A stretch of 50,147 nucleotides of DNA from Alteromonadaceae bacterium (GCA_013216015.1 JABSOI010000046.1:1-50147), one strand, 5' to 3'; numbered from the stretch's first letter, positions 39,852-49,146 are shown. Notes: generated from the letters alone by a model not told the origin. Program-made: numbers and translations.

Positions 39852-39884
39852 AAGCACTCACTGGTGAGTTTCCAGTGAGTGCTT
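39852..39884. terminator. Bidirectional terminator between SDR 2 and the alkyl sulfatase
   Basis: Perfect 13-bp stem AAGCACTCACTGG / CCAGTGAGTGCTT around a seven-base loop. It lies in the 220-bp space between convergent genes, 49 bases from the sulfatase stop and 140 from the SDR stop. A short T-run (GTTTTT) follows on the plus strand. Confidence 0.8.
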
Positions 39885-39932
39885 GATCAAGTTTTTGTGG
39901 ATTTGTTGTAGTACACAAAGTTATGGTTTTCT

Positions 39933-42158
39933 TTATTTCAAGGGAATTAATTCCCTTGGCGTTACTATGTCGAACCAGAATTTAGGCGTTTCTAACATGT
40001 CGCCGAAGGCAACCCAAGTAGGGTCGCTATCTATGTCAATGAAATCTTTGTCCTCTAAAACCAGCTCGTAAAGTTCTTCTAGTTCGAGGGTTATTTCTAC
40101 AAATTCATATCCAGAACCTGGTGGGTTCTTTTGCTCAGAGTAGTAATTAAGCACACCATTTTTTAGCGTTAGGGTATAACTCTCATCTTCGTCATCCTCG
40201 ACACCCTCTTGATGATTGCTTTCACCCATGTGCACGTTTATATTTATGAATATGTCGCCAAAGTGAACTAACTTGGCGAGATCAATACGAACGGCCCAAT
40301 AATCAAAAACTTGGGGTAATGTCATGTTTTTGATGATGTCTTCTGAAGCGGTTTCTAATGCCCCAACGCTTTTACCTTCGCGAAGTTCCAATGCTCCCTG
40401 ATGATAGACTGAGCGCCATGGGCCTGATTCTGCCTGATAACCTAATTGCTCATATACATCGGCTAGGAGAAGTTTTGCTTCTTCGTATTCTGGTTCTCTA
40501 ACATCAGCAAAAACGACATGTTTCAATACTTCTGCTGCCCAGCGGTAAACTTCTTGACGTTCTTCCAATTGATAATATTTAAGTCCCTCTAAATCGAGAT
40601 CGGCTTGACTAATTTCAACAGTAACTTTATCAATAATGTATCTCGCTCCCCCCATGTACTCGACGTATTTTTTCGCGACTTTCTCTTGTGGCAAGGTATT
40701 CAGATCTGACGGATTACCAGTATACCAGCCCATATAGCGCTGATACACAGCACGGCTGTTATGACTTAAGGTTCCATAATAACCTCGTGTAGACCAATTT
40801 GAGTCTAAAGTGTCAGGTAGTTCGAGTATTTCTGAAATTTCTGCTGGGAGCAGACCTTTGTTCATGTGACGTACGGTTTGATCGTGAATGAATTTGTAGA
40901 TATCACGTTGTTTTTCAAGATAGTCTAGAATTTTGTCTTCACTTCCAAGTTTGTTTGTCGGGTTATTCCAATATTTCCAAATAGGCCAGTGATGTGACTG
41001 AAATTTTACATCGGCAACATTACCCCAGCGTTGCATGGTTTCGGTTAAATACTTAGCCCAAATTAATGGATCTCTAACGGGGGCACCTCGCAGTGTTAAA
41101 ATATTATGCATGGTATTAGTGCTGTTTTCCGCCATCCATAAAGCATTCCAGTTTTTAAAATAAGTATTCATTTCTGCTGGTGCTTCTGAGCCCGGCGTCA
41201 TTTGAAACTGCATTTGTAAACCTTCCCACTTGCCGTTAGGAGAAGAGACAATAGTTCCATTACGTATTTCTATAAAGTTATTAACGGGTGTTGTCTCTAT
41301 AATAGAATTGGTAGGCACTATCATTGTACTTGTGCCAATTGAATTGGTAATACCAAGGCCAGCACCGACGCTTTTTTTCCCATCAATATCTACACCTGTC
41401 AACGCTCCATACATATAAATTGCTCTGCGTCCCATGGCATTACCCGCAATAACATTCTCAGATACCGCATGTTCAGTGAATCCTTCAGGTGCAAAGATGA
41501 CAACATCATCTGTTGCTGTTCCATCTGCGAATAATCCTCTGACGCCAGCAAAGTGGTCGATATGGCTGTGACTGTAGATCACCCCTTTAACAGGAAGTTC
41601 ACCAACATTCTTATTGAGCAAGTCTAATGCTGCTTCGGCAGTTTCTTTAGAGATTAAAGGATCAATTACCAGCCAGCCATCGTCATCTGGACTAGCTTCA
41701 TCAGTTCCCGGAGTTCTGACAAAGGTGACATTGGAGAGGTCGTAACCTCTGACCTGATATATATTACCAGGTACCACTTCATATAAACCATATTCCATAT
41801 TTAAGCGGAAATTACGCCATAAACTTGGGTTAACAGTTTCAGGGGAGACAGTATTTGCATTAAGCATTTCTGTATACTTGTCCATGTCCCATGCTAATAC
41901 GCCACTGTCACCTTCAGCGGGTATCTGTAAACTCTCAACTTTCTCTACAAGATGTCTCTGTGCGTTTTGAAAATCGACACCATCTTCCACTAAATTATGT
42001 TCAGCATAAAAACCCTCATTTAGTTTTTTTGTGAGTTCTGAAGCTGATTTACTTTCAACACTGGTTTGTGTTTTTGGGGAATTATAACCCGTAGTTGTAC
42101 ATCCGATGGGAATGCTCAGCACTATGCTGATGCCGACTGCAGTAAAACCTTTTTTCAT
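39933..42158 (-). CDS. Exported alkyl sulfatase (SdsA1 type, metallo-beta-lactamase fold)
   Basis: 741 residues from ATG 42158, eight bases after AAGGA; the ATG at 42167 is too close to that site. An N-terminal hydrophobic stretch ends in IGC at Cys 20, so it is exported; the lipobox is poor (Pro at -3), so lipidation is unsure. The zinc motif SHSHIDHFAG (about residues 193-202) defines the hydrolase domain. The all-helical dimerisation region (YVEYMGGARYIIDKV) and a C-terminal SCP2-like domain follow. The family cleaves alkyl sulfates such as SDS to an alcohol and sulfate. It faces the lipid-oxidation operon convergently. Confidence 0.9.
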   Translation of the reverse strand: MKKGFTAVGISIVLSIPIGCTTTGYNSPKTQTSVESKSASELTKKLNEGFYAEHNLVEDGVDFQNAQRHLVEKVESLQIPAEGDSGVLAWDMDKYTEMLNANTVSPETVNPSLWRNFRLNMEYGLYEVVPGNIYQVRGYDLSNVTFVRTPGTDEASPDDDGWLVIDPLISKETAEAALDLLNKNVGELPVKGVIYSHSHIDHFAGVRGLFADGTATDDVVIFAPEGFTEHAVSENVIAGNAMGRRAIYMYGALTGVDIDGKKSVGAGLGITNSIGTSTMIVPTNSIIETTPVNNFIEIRNGTIVSSPNGKWEGLQMQFQMTPGSEAPAEMNTYFKNWNALWMAENSTNTMHNILTLRGAPVRDPLIWAKYLTETMQRWGNVADVKFQSHHWPIWKYWNNPTNKLGSEDKILDYLEKQRDIYKFIHDQTVRHMNKGLLPAEISEILELPDTLDSNWSTRGYYGTLSHNSRAVYQRYMGWYTGNPSDLNTLPQEKVAKKYVEYMGGARYIIDKVTVEISQADLDLEGLKYYQLEERQEVYRWAAEVLKHVVFADVREPEYEEAKLLLADVYEQLGYQAESGPWRSVYHQGALELREGKSVGALETASEDIIKNMTLPQVFDYWAVRIDLAKLVHFGDIFININVHMGESNHQEGVEDDEDESYTLTLKNGVLNYYSEQKNPPGSGYEFVEITLELEELYELVLEDKDFIDIDSDPTWVAFGDMLETPKFWFDIVTPRELIPLK

Positions 42159-42434
42159 TATTATCATTCCTTAATATTAATATTGTGTTTGTAAGTAGTA
42201 TTAATCGGTAATTATTGTGCATAGAATGGGACTGGATAAGTTCAAATCCTATGTACTTAATAACCAGACTTTTTATTATAGTTCACAGATATGAATTCCA
42301 CCAAAAAAAATGGATAAAGATTAATTAAATTAAACGCTTATTGTTTTAAATATGATAATCGCCATGTGTTTTTTGATAGTATAAATTTATTTGCTATAAC
42401 CAAAATTTTAAAAAAGATAACAAGGAAATAAATT

Positions 42435-43586
42435 ATGAAGGTATTGATTGTCGGCGCAGGTATTGCGGGTTTGTCTATGGCGCGGTTACTGAAAAAACAG
42501 GATGTAGATTATAAAATCATTGAAAAAAAACCTTCCGCCAGTACATCAGGTGCAGGTATTGCTTTGCCGTTTAATGCGCTTAGAGCCCTCAAAGAAATTG
42601 GTGTTTACGATGCTGTTATGGGACATGCTCATCAGGTAAAACAAATACGTTATACCACTTCTAAAGGAAAATTACTGGGGCAGGCTGATTTAACTCAAGC
42701 CCCTTTTAGTGATGATAAATTTGTTGCTTTAAAAAGACATAAGTTACTAAGTGTATTATTAGAGGGTTTGGAAGATAAAGTTCATTACGCTTCAGAACTT
42801 ACTTCAATCAATAATCTGGCCACTGGTGTCAGTGTAGAAAGTACGAATGCAGAAGTGAGTGGTGATTATGATTTAGTTATCGCAGCAGAAGGAATAAATT
42901 CTACCTTAAGAACACAGCAATACAGTGATAGAGCCACACTTTATAGTCATAAACTAACGGGTTGGCGTTTCATTATCAAGTCAGAGAAACATCAATTACA
43001 ACCAACTTATATGTTGGGCAACACCGATTTGTTTATGGCATATCCACTTAGTGAAGACGAGTTGTATTGTTACGCTCATATTCATGAAGAAAACAGCAGT
43101 TATTCACTTACAGGAGATGCAAAAAAGGATCTGAAAAATATATTTTCATCTTATGCCGAACCAGCCAAAAGTATTATTCAATCAATTGATAATGTGGAAG
43201 TAATAACGGGTGAATTAAAGTCGGTAACCGAAGCATTCTTTTATAAAAACCGGGTAGTCTTTGTGGGAGATGCTGCCAATGCATGCTCTCCGCTTCTGCA
43301 ACAAGGAGCCGCAGCTGCTTTTGAAGACGCTTTATGTTTGGTAGAAGCATTAGCTGGCGGCAATATTGATAAGGCTCTGGAAAAATATAAGCAAGCACGC
43401 AAAACACGAATAGAATGGATCATTAATTATTCTGACAAACCCTTAGCCAGCGTTAAAAAAATGGATAACTCTATTGTCCGCTTTATCAGAAATACGCTAA
43501 TTCGAATAATGGGACCAGTGAATGTCTACGGCTGGAAAAAATTGGCAACAGATCCTGCTTTGGCTAATAAAATAAATGAAAAATGA
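42435..43586 (+). CDS. FAD-dependent monooxygenase (UbiH/PHBH fold)
   Basis: 383 residues. The FAD dinucleotide motif VGAGIAGLSMARLL is at the N-terminus. The conserved GDAANACSPLLQQGAAAAFEDA closes the FAD site (about residue 280). The family hydroxylates aromatic or small ring compounds with NAD(P)H and oxygen. AAGGAAA precedes ATG 42435. It is divergent from the alkyl sulfatase; a shared regulator is possible but no operator was recognised in the 276-bp gap. Confidence 0.87.
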   Translation: MKVLIVGAGIAGLSMARLLKKQDVDYKIIEKKPSASTSGAGIALPFNALRALKEIGVYDAVMGHAHQVKQIRYTTSKGKLLGQADLTQAPFSDDKFVALKRHKLLSVLLEGLEDKVHYASELTSINNLATGVSVESTNAEVSGDYDLVIAAEGINSTLRTQQYSDRATLYSHKLTGWRFIIKSEKHQLQPTYMLGNTDLFMAYPLSEDELYCYAHIHEENSSYSLTGDAKKDLKNIFSSYAEPAKSIIQSIDNVEVITGELKSVTEAFFYKNRVVFVGDAANACSPLLQQGAAAAFEDALCLVEALAGGNIDKALEKYKQARKTRIEWIINYSDKPLASVKKMDNSIVRFIRNTLIRIMGPVNVYGWKKLATDPALANKINEK

Positions 43587-43604
43587 AAATCCAGGAAATA
43601 TGGT

Positions 43605-43673
43605 ATGAAAATGCATTTGAAAGAGAATGATGAATTTTATGATAAATATCACGTGAATGAACTAAAAATGTAG
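43605..43673 (+). CDS. Possible 22-residue small ORF
   Basis: ATG 43605 lies eight bases after CCAGGA and codes for MKMHLKENDEFYDKYHVNEL plus KM before TAG. It sits between the monooxygenase and the truncated methyltransferase. Strongly charged; no family recognised. It could be a real small protein or a remnant. Confidence 0.3.
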   Translation: MKMHLKENDEFYDKYHVNELKM

Positions 43674-43683
43674 GGATAATGTA

Positions 43684-43842
43684 ATGCCGGAGTCATTAGA
43701 ACAAAAAATAATAAGCGCCTATCAACTCAATGCGGATGCCTGGACTCAGATCATCGCAAAAGAGGGGATAGAATCGCGCCAGTTGGTGACCAATAAAGTG
43801 ATTGTAGGTGCAGTATTGTCCCATCAACCTACGAATGTATAA
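43684..43842 (+). pseudogene. SAM methyltransferase cut off by a repeat element
   Basis: 52 codons from ATG 43684: MPESLEQKIISAYQLNADAW, TQIIAKEGIESRQLVTNKVI, then VGAVLSHQPTNV. This matches the N-terminal helix of class I methyltransferases that continue as xVLDxGCGEG. The glycine-rich SAM motif is missing: the frame runs straight into the left end of the family A element (ATACCATTCGCATTAAATAA), whose edge supplies the stop. No further methyltransferase sequence was found beyond the element. Confidence 0.75.
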
Positions 43843-44181
43843 TACCATTCGCATTAAATAAATGATCAATATTCAATGATTAGTGCATGGATCACGTAAG
43901 TATGGATGCACGTAAGTATGGTAACGCAGGAGCAATTATCGAGCAATAGCTGGCGTGTGTGATTGAAGGCACAGGTTTTTTGTTCCAGACAAAACCTAAG
44001 TACCGACATCGACGTGCATGGATGGACTAATGCAGCGAAGGCATGGATGCCTAAGAGCTGTGACGTGCATGGATGGACTAATGCAGCGAAGGCATGGATG
44101 CCTAAGAGCTGTGACGTCGGCAACGCATCTATTGGAAATTTAAACTGCTTAACATGACAAGTTATTTAATCCAATTGCTAT
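43842..44181. repeat. Interspersed repeat family A, copy 4, mosaic (340 bp)
   Basis: Left end ATACCATTCGCATTAAATAAATGATC, right end GTTATTTAATCCAATTGCTAT. The left part matches the copy at 20854 (reversed) and the part from CAGGTTTTTTGTTCCAGAC onward matches the copy at 20599. Inside are a duplicated CACGTAAGTATGG (43896-43921) and two 51-bp units (44014-44115). This copy ends the methyltransferase frame. Confidence 0.88.
44014..44115 (+). repeat. 51-bp tandem duplication inside the family A element
   Basis: Two identical units of 51 bases beginning GTGCATGGATGGACTAATGC and ending AGAGCTGTGAC. The unit is 17 codons and open in one frame (VHGWTNAAKAWMPKSCD), but the codon phase is probably accidental. 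A worn single copy in reverse orientation lies in the element at 665-984. Confidence 0.95.
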
Positions 44182-44635
44182 TACATCACTCTACATGTAA
44201 AAGAGCAATAAAGTTCATCTGCGCTGACTACCACACTTATAGCGTTAACACTAAACGAAAAGGTATCGCTACCAATATAATTTAACGCTAGCAAGAATAA
44301 CTTAGTGCTATAAAATACAACACCTAAAACATCCAATACAGTCAACGGTTTTGAAAATTTCACATGCTAGTATCATTAAGACTACAACTTCCAATCGTAG
44401 ATATAAATCACTATAAAACAAATTGTTATATAAATAAAAAGTAAATACAGTAGAAAGTCATAGCCTCATTATGTATACATGTACAAATTCACCTAAATAT
44501 TTACGTTGTAAATTTATTTAGAGTGTGAAAAAAGAGTTGGCTATGGTAACGTTACCTAAATAATTAAAAAGTCAGTTGTATTGGTTGAAGTGATGATGTA
44601 TCTGCCTCTGGATCATTAATTATAAAAATCAAATT

Positions 44636-44701
44636 AAAAAATAGTCAGATGAATTCAGGGAAGAAGCCGTAGGACTAGTCACTCAGCAAGGATTAAAATA
44701 A
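44636..44701 (+). pseudogene. Remnant of IS3-family transposase OrfA
   Basis: In one frame the sequence reads KK-stop-SDEFREEAVGLVTQQGLK-stop. This matches the N-terminus of IS3-type OrfA (KKYSDEFKxEAVKLVxEQG) with TAG in place of the Tyr codon. Only about 20 codons survive, ending 20 bases before the TonB receptor gene. The remaining stretch 44182-44635 is AT-rich and shows nothing I recognise. Confidence 0.6.
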
Positions 44702-44721
44702 AAAAATAGGGGAATAACAAA

Positions 44722-47700
44722 GTGAAATATCAAGATAAAAACACTAATCGAAGAAATAAAGAAAACATCTTCCTACTAAAGAAGTGGGTAATGAATAGCC
44801 CACTATCAACAATAAGCAGTGCATCAGCATTAGCGTTAATGCTATCGAGTAACGCTTTTGCACAAGAAAAGTTAGCGGAAATTGAAGTTAAGAAAAATAA
44901 GGCGACTGAAATAAGAAAACAAAAAAAGGAAGATGATGTAGAAGTTGTCACGGTTACTGGTTCACGTCTTATGCGAAATGTATTTTCAAGTCCTTCGCCA
45001 ATTGAAGTTATCAATGTCTCTGAGGCGGCTTTATTTGGCTTCACTGACATTGAATCCATGTTGAATAACAGTACCAGTTTGATGTCTTCAGAACAGCTTA
45101 CCTCTGCTATGTCAAGCGCGGATGACGGAGCAAATGGTGGTCAGGGTTCTTCAACAGCAAATCTAAGAGGTCTTGGTGCCAGTAGAACATTATCCCTGTT
45201 AAATGGCCGTCGTGCCGGGCCTGCAGGTATTCGTGATGGCGTTTCTTCTTTTGATATGAATGTTATTCCACTTTCGGGTATCGAAACGATAGAAATTTTA
45301 AAAGACGGTGCATCTTCTATTTATGGTTCAGATGCTATCGGTGGTGTTATTAACTATATCACCAAAAAAGGCGATGGGGGTGAAGTTAAAGTATCTACCA
45401 ACCAGCCTCAGGGATCAGGTGGTGATAAATTTCAAATTAGTGCCTCCTATGGTCAGTCTTTAGATAGAGGTTATTGGCGTGTTACCGCTGATTATAACCG
45501 TCAAAAATCTTTGTACAAGGGCCAGAGAAGTCATTTTAATTGTAAAGAAGAGTATCTTTTTGAACATAATTCAAATGTGCGTGCTGATGTAATTGACCCC
45601 CTTACTGGCGAAAACAAATGTCTTGGTTTTGACTCTGGTAGTATTTGGATCTATGACTATGCGACGGATTTTGGTGATGGAACCAGTAATGTTGCGACGG
45701 GTGATAAAATATTTTATGACTTCAATGGACAGTTAGCGGCAGCGGGTCTTTTACCTCAATCAACAAATGCTGATCCAAACAATCCCTATCACTTACGTTT
45801 GCCCGAGGGATATTATCTAGAGCCAGAAGGTGCATGGGGTGACTCGCTTAAACCGAATTCTGGTAGGTTATTAGATGATGAAAATCTTATCCCTAAATCG
45901 GATCGTTTTACTGTCATGGCGAGCGGAGAATATGACATAACGGATAATATGACCATGTATGCCGAAGCGATGTTTAACCGTCGTAAATCATCGGCTAGAT
46001 ACGTTTCTCAAACATGGGCATATTTTTATACTAATAACTGGAGTTATTATACTTATGGCGAAATAGCATCAGGGCTTGGTGATCCCCTTACTGAAGGTTT
46101 TACCGGGGCTCAGATTTTAATGCCAATTATCGCTTATTCGCCAGGAACGGACCATAATACGGTTGATTATACGCGTTTTGTCTTAGGGCTTGAGGGGTTT
46201 ATTGGCGATTCTGACTGGAGTTATGACGTTTCAGGTCAATACAGTAAATCAGATGGCGAATATCAGGATCGTTACCTTATAAATGATGCCTGGAGACACT
46301 CGTCAAACCGGGCGTATGCTTGGGGCGGCAATACTGCAAGCGAATGTGAATCATTTGACCGTCTTAACTTGGATGGTAGCGTGAGGCAAGCGAATATCCC
46401 ATGTATGGATATTCCGTGGACGTCACCCCGAATTTTGGCAGGTGAATTTAACCAGCAAGAAAGAGACTACTTGTTTGGCGATGATGTGGGAAACACCACA
46501 TATACCAACAAATCCTTGGATATAGGCTTAGTTAATAACGAGTTATTTGAGTTACCAGCGGGTAATATAGGTATTGCTATTGGTGGTCAGTATATGTCTG
46601 ATGCACTTAATGATACCCCAGGTATAGAATCGTTGACTAGTAATACAGGCACATTTAATGGCACCCAATTTTATCAAACTAAGGGTGATAATGAAACCAA
46701 AGCACTGTATGCAGAATTAGCAGTGCCGCTGTTACATGATCTACCAGTGGTTAAATATTTAGAGCTTGGCGTTTCAGGACGACGTACAGAAATGAGTTTT
46801 GATGCAGGAGGAGACCATGATTCAGATAGTTTTACCGGTGATACCTACAAACTTTCGTTGAATTGGGTGATTGATGACTCGGTACGTATCCGTGCGAGTC
46901 GTGGTACTTCATTCCGCTCACCTGCCTTGTATGAATTGTTTCGTGAAAACTTGCATTCTTCGAAGTTACAGAGCAATCTTGATCCTTGTTATTTGTGGGG
47001 TGATAAATTAGCAGATGGTGATCTCTCTCAACGTATCGCTGACAACTGTGCCTCTGAAGGCGTTCCGATGGATCAAACTGATCCGTCGTCTGCAAGTATT
47101 ACTACGGGGGGTGGTGCTGGGGTACTGGTCGCTGAAACGTCAATATCAAACTCATACGGGATAATATTTACCCCTGAAGGTACTAATTTCAGGCTCTCTA
47201 TCGACCATTTTGATGTTGAAATTAATGATGAAGTTGATGTGTTTGGCGCTGAAAACATCGTTAAAGGTTGTTACAATTCAGAGTTTTTTCCAGAAGAAGG
47301 CTTGTGTGATCTATTTACCCGTGATACGCCTAAAGGTAATGGTACCCATCGGATTTTAACCGTTAAAGACAGTTATATTAATGTGGCGTCGCAACGTACT
47401 AATGGGTGGGATATAGAGGCGAGTTATGCGACTCAGCTACCTTATGGGATTAACTTAAAGGTGAGAACCTCACATACATTTACCACCGAGAAATCAAAAG
47501 CAAAATTTACCGGTAATGTCACCGATAAAAACGGCCGGGCTGGAAGCCCCGATTGGGTTGGAAGCTTGTCATTTATCGCGAATAAAGGTGATTTTTCTGC
47601 AGCATGGCATACACGTTTTATCGGTAGTACCTTTCAAGATCATAAAACTAAAGACGAGACTAGGGAAAGGTTAGATCTTGATGGAGTAACAAGAACTTAT

Positions 47701-47925
47701 GATCGAAGGCTGGGGCTTGAGCAAACTATTTATCACAACTTAAGCCTGGGTTATAGGTTTGGCGATGGATTGAGTGCACGGTTTGGTGTGACTAATGTAT
47801 TTGACAAAGCACCACCTCAAGGATCTCATGGTACGGATACCAAGTTACAGGGTGCTGGCGTTTGGTATTCACAGTATGACTGGAAAGGTAGACGTTTCTC
47901 CTTGTCTGTTTCCAAAAACTTTTAG
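44722..47925 (+). CDS. TonB-dependent outer membrane receptor
   Basis: 1067 residues from GTG 44722, nine bases after AGGGG. An extended positive N-terminus precedes a signal peptide (SASALALMLSSNAFA-QEKL); ATG 44791 would give a shorter, ordinary signal peptide but has a weaker site. Then come a charged linker (KKNKATEIRKQKKEDD), the TonB box region VEVVTVTGSRL, a plug domain (TANLRGLGASRTLSLLNGRR, IEILKDGASSIYGSDAIGGV) and a 22-strand barrel ending in RFSLSVSKNF. The style is that of Alteromonadales receptors for oligosaccharides, peptides or complex organics rather than siderophores; substrate unknown. A hairpin terminator follows. Confidence 0.92.
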   Translation: MKYQDKNTNRRNKENIFLLKKWVMNSPLSTISSASALALMLSSNAFAQEKLAEIEVKKNKATEIRKQKKEDDVEVVTVTGSRLMRNVFSSPSPIEVINVSEAALFGFTDIESMLNNSTSLMSSEQLTSAMSSADDGANGGQGSSTANLRGLGASRTLSLLNGRRAGPAGIRDGVSSFDMNVIPLSGIETIEILKDGASSIYGSDAIGGVINYITKKGDGGEVKVSTNQPQGSGGDKFQISASYGQSLDRGYWRVTADYNRQKSLYKGQRSHFNCKEEYLFEHNSNVRADVIDPLTGENKCLGFDSGSIWIYDYATDFGDGTSNVATGDKIFYDFNGQLAAAGLLPQSTNADPNNPYHLRLPEGYYLEPEGAWGDSLKPNSGRLLDDENLIPKSDRFTVMASGEYDITDNMTMYAEAMFNRRKSSARYVSQTWAYFYTNNWSYYTYGEIASGLGDPLTEGFTGAQILMPIIAYSPGTDHNTVDYTRFVLGLEGFIGDSDWSYDVSGQYSKSDGEYQDRYLINDAWRHSSNRAYAWGGNTASECESFDRLNLDGSVRQANIPCMDIPWTSPRILAGEFNQQERDYLFGDDVGNTTYTNKSLDIGLVNNELFELPAGNIGIAIGGQYMSDALNDTPGIESLTSNTGTFNGTQFYQTKGDNETKALYAELAVPLLHDLPVVKYLELGVSGRRTEMSFDAGGDHDSDSFTGDTYKLSLNWVIDDSVRIRASRGTSFRSPALYELFRENLHSSKLQSNLDPCYLWGDKLADGDLSQRIADNCASEGVPMDQTDPSSASITTGGGAGVLVAETSISNSYGIIFTPEGTNFRLSIDHFDVEINDEVDVFGAENIVKGCYNSEFFPEEGLCDLFTRDTPKGNGTHRILTVKDSYINVASQRTNGWDIEASYATQLPYGINLKVRTSHTFTTEKSKAKFTGNVTDKNGRAGSPDWVGSLSFIANKGDFSAAWHTRFIGSTFQDHKTKDETRERLDLDGVTRTYDRRLGLEQTIYHNLSLGYRFGDGLSARFGVTNVFDKAPPQGSHGTDTKLQGAGVWYSQYDWKGRRFSLSVSKNF

Positions 47926-47948
47926 GCAATACCCGCTAAGAAAGTAAA

Positions 47949-47981
47949 ATACGCCGGCTTTATAGTCGGCGTATTTTTTAT
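47949..47981 (+). terminator. Terminator of the TonB receptor gene
   Basis: AATACGCCG and CGGCGTATT arms around GCTTTATAGT, ending in TTTTTTATT, about 20 bases after the stop. Confidence 0.9.
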
Positions 47982-48047
47982 TGGAATAGTCATTACTTCA
48001 CTTGATATTACTTGAATAAAAATTGTTTAAAAAAGCGATGCGATATA

Positions 48048-48313
48048 TATACCCAAGCTACTTGGAAATGCAGGATTCAGCAAGTCGAGAAACGGCTATA
48101 TGCAAGGCATTAAATTTTATAAATGGTTATTCCATTTTTAGATTTAATAACGCAGGAGATAGCCGTTTATCGCCTTGCCCGTAGGGAGCTAAGCTAGAAA
48201 ATCAGTGCTGCGTTGCAACCCTTTATAAGGGAAATGCCATTATATGCGTGCTGCGTCTTGCTCTGATGTCCTAGCTTTGCTCTGAACCTGCATTTCCAAG
48301 TAGCTTGGGTATA
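48048..48313. mobile_element. MITE-like element, family B, with perfect 27-bp terminal repeats
   Basis: Left end TATACCCAAGCTACTTGG then AAATGCAGG; the right end is its exact reverse complement over 27 bases. Inside, GAAACGGCTATATGCAAGGC and a later GATAGCCGTTTATCGCCTTGCC form a second inverted pair, so the RNA could fold into a long branched hairpin. Total 266 bp, no ORF of note, so it would depend on a transposase elsewhere. It lies between the TonB receptor and the sulfotransferase. Confidence 0.88.
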
Positions 48314-48357
48314 GTCATATCCATTGATATTACAGGCCAACGGCAGGAGGATTTTGC

Positions 48358-49146
48358 GTGCCAATAATAAAACTAAAGGGTGATAATCTACATCTGCGAA
48401 ATGGTGAATTTTATCAAACGATATTGAAACAACCGCTATTTCTGAATAGCATTCCCAAATGTGGTTCACATCTAATGCGCAATATTATGCGGATGTTTGT
48501 TCCTGTAGAACAACATTATCGTAACCAATTTATTCAATTACCCACGCTGCAACGAGATAGCGTCGCTTGGGATAAAATGCGTCCAACCTTGAGTTGGGGT
48601 CACCTGCTTTTCACTGACGAGTCAGCGATGTTATTAAAAGATACTCGCAAAATTTTACTGGTAAGAGATCCCTATGATTGGGTGCTTGCCCGTGCGCGAT
48701 TTTTTATGTCGGCTGAATTTGAAGGCTCTCTCGATCACCTTAAAGACGGGCAAGTAAGTGTTGAAGAGTTGCTTAATATAATGATTTTTGGTACACCGGT
48801 GAAAACACCACCAATGTCAGATATATATATTCACAATGGTGTCTCATGGCTTGGCACTAATGCTTATGTAGTGAAATTTGAAGATTTGCTTTACCATGTG
48901 AAAAATCTGGATAAGTTAGAGGCAGAAGTATTCTTCAGAAATTTATTTGATAAATGTGGTCTTGATATTTTTCCTGACGATTGGCGAGAACGCGTACGTA
49001 TTGGCTCAGACAAAGAGCAAAGTGGCACTGCACGGGAGAACCTAACGGGTCACAAAATGGAATTTCCTAAGCAATTACCCGAAGCGCAAAAGCGGCTAGT
49101 TGATTTTGCGGTGCCAGGTTTGCGTAAAGTATTGGGTTATGAATAA
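48358..49146 (+). CDS. PAPS-dependent sulfotransferase-like protein
   Basis: 262 residues from GTG 48358, behind a very strong CAGGAGGA site. The 5'-phosphosulfate loop is seen as FLNSIPKCGSHLMRN (residues 28-42, Cys where many have Ser) and the 3'-phosphate motif as LLVRDPYDWVLARARFF near residue 100. The segment RIGSDKEQSGTARENLTG near the C-terminus resembles the second PAPS contact. No signal peptide, so cytoplasmic. It would move sulfate from PAPS to a hydroxyl or amine; acceptor unknown. Single gene next to a MITE and a TonB receptor, so possibly acquired. Confidence 0.82.
   Translation: MPIIKLKGDNLHLRNGEFYQTILKQPLFLNSIPKCGSHLMRNIMRMFVPVEQHYRNQFIQLPTLQRDSVAWDKMRPTLSWGHLLFTDESAMLLKDTRKILLVRDPYDWVLARARFFMSAEFEGSLDHLKDGQVSVEELLNIMIFGTPVKTPPMSDIYIHNGVSWLGTNAYVVKFEDLLYHVKNLDKLEAEVFFRNLFDKCGLDIFPDDWRERVRIGSDKEQSGTARENLTGHKMEFPKQLPEAQKRLVDFAVPGLRKVLGYE

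Noticed and set aside
43866-44157. ORFs on both strands through the 51-bp duplication (VHGWTNAAKAWMPKSCD twice)
   Set aside because: They lie entirely inside an interspersed repeat, lack ribosome binding sites, and arise because the unit length is a multiple of three.
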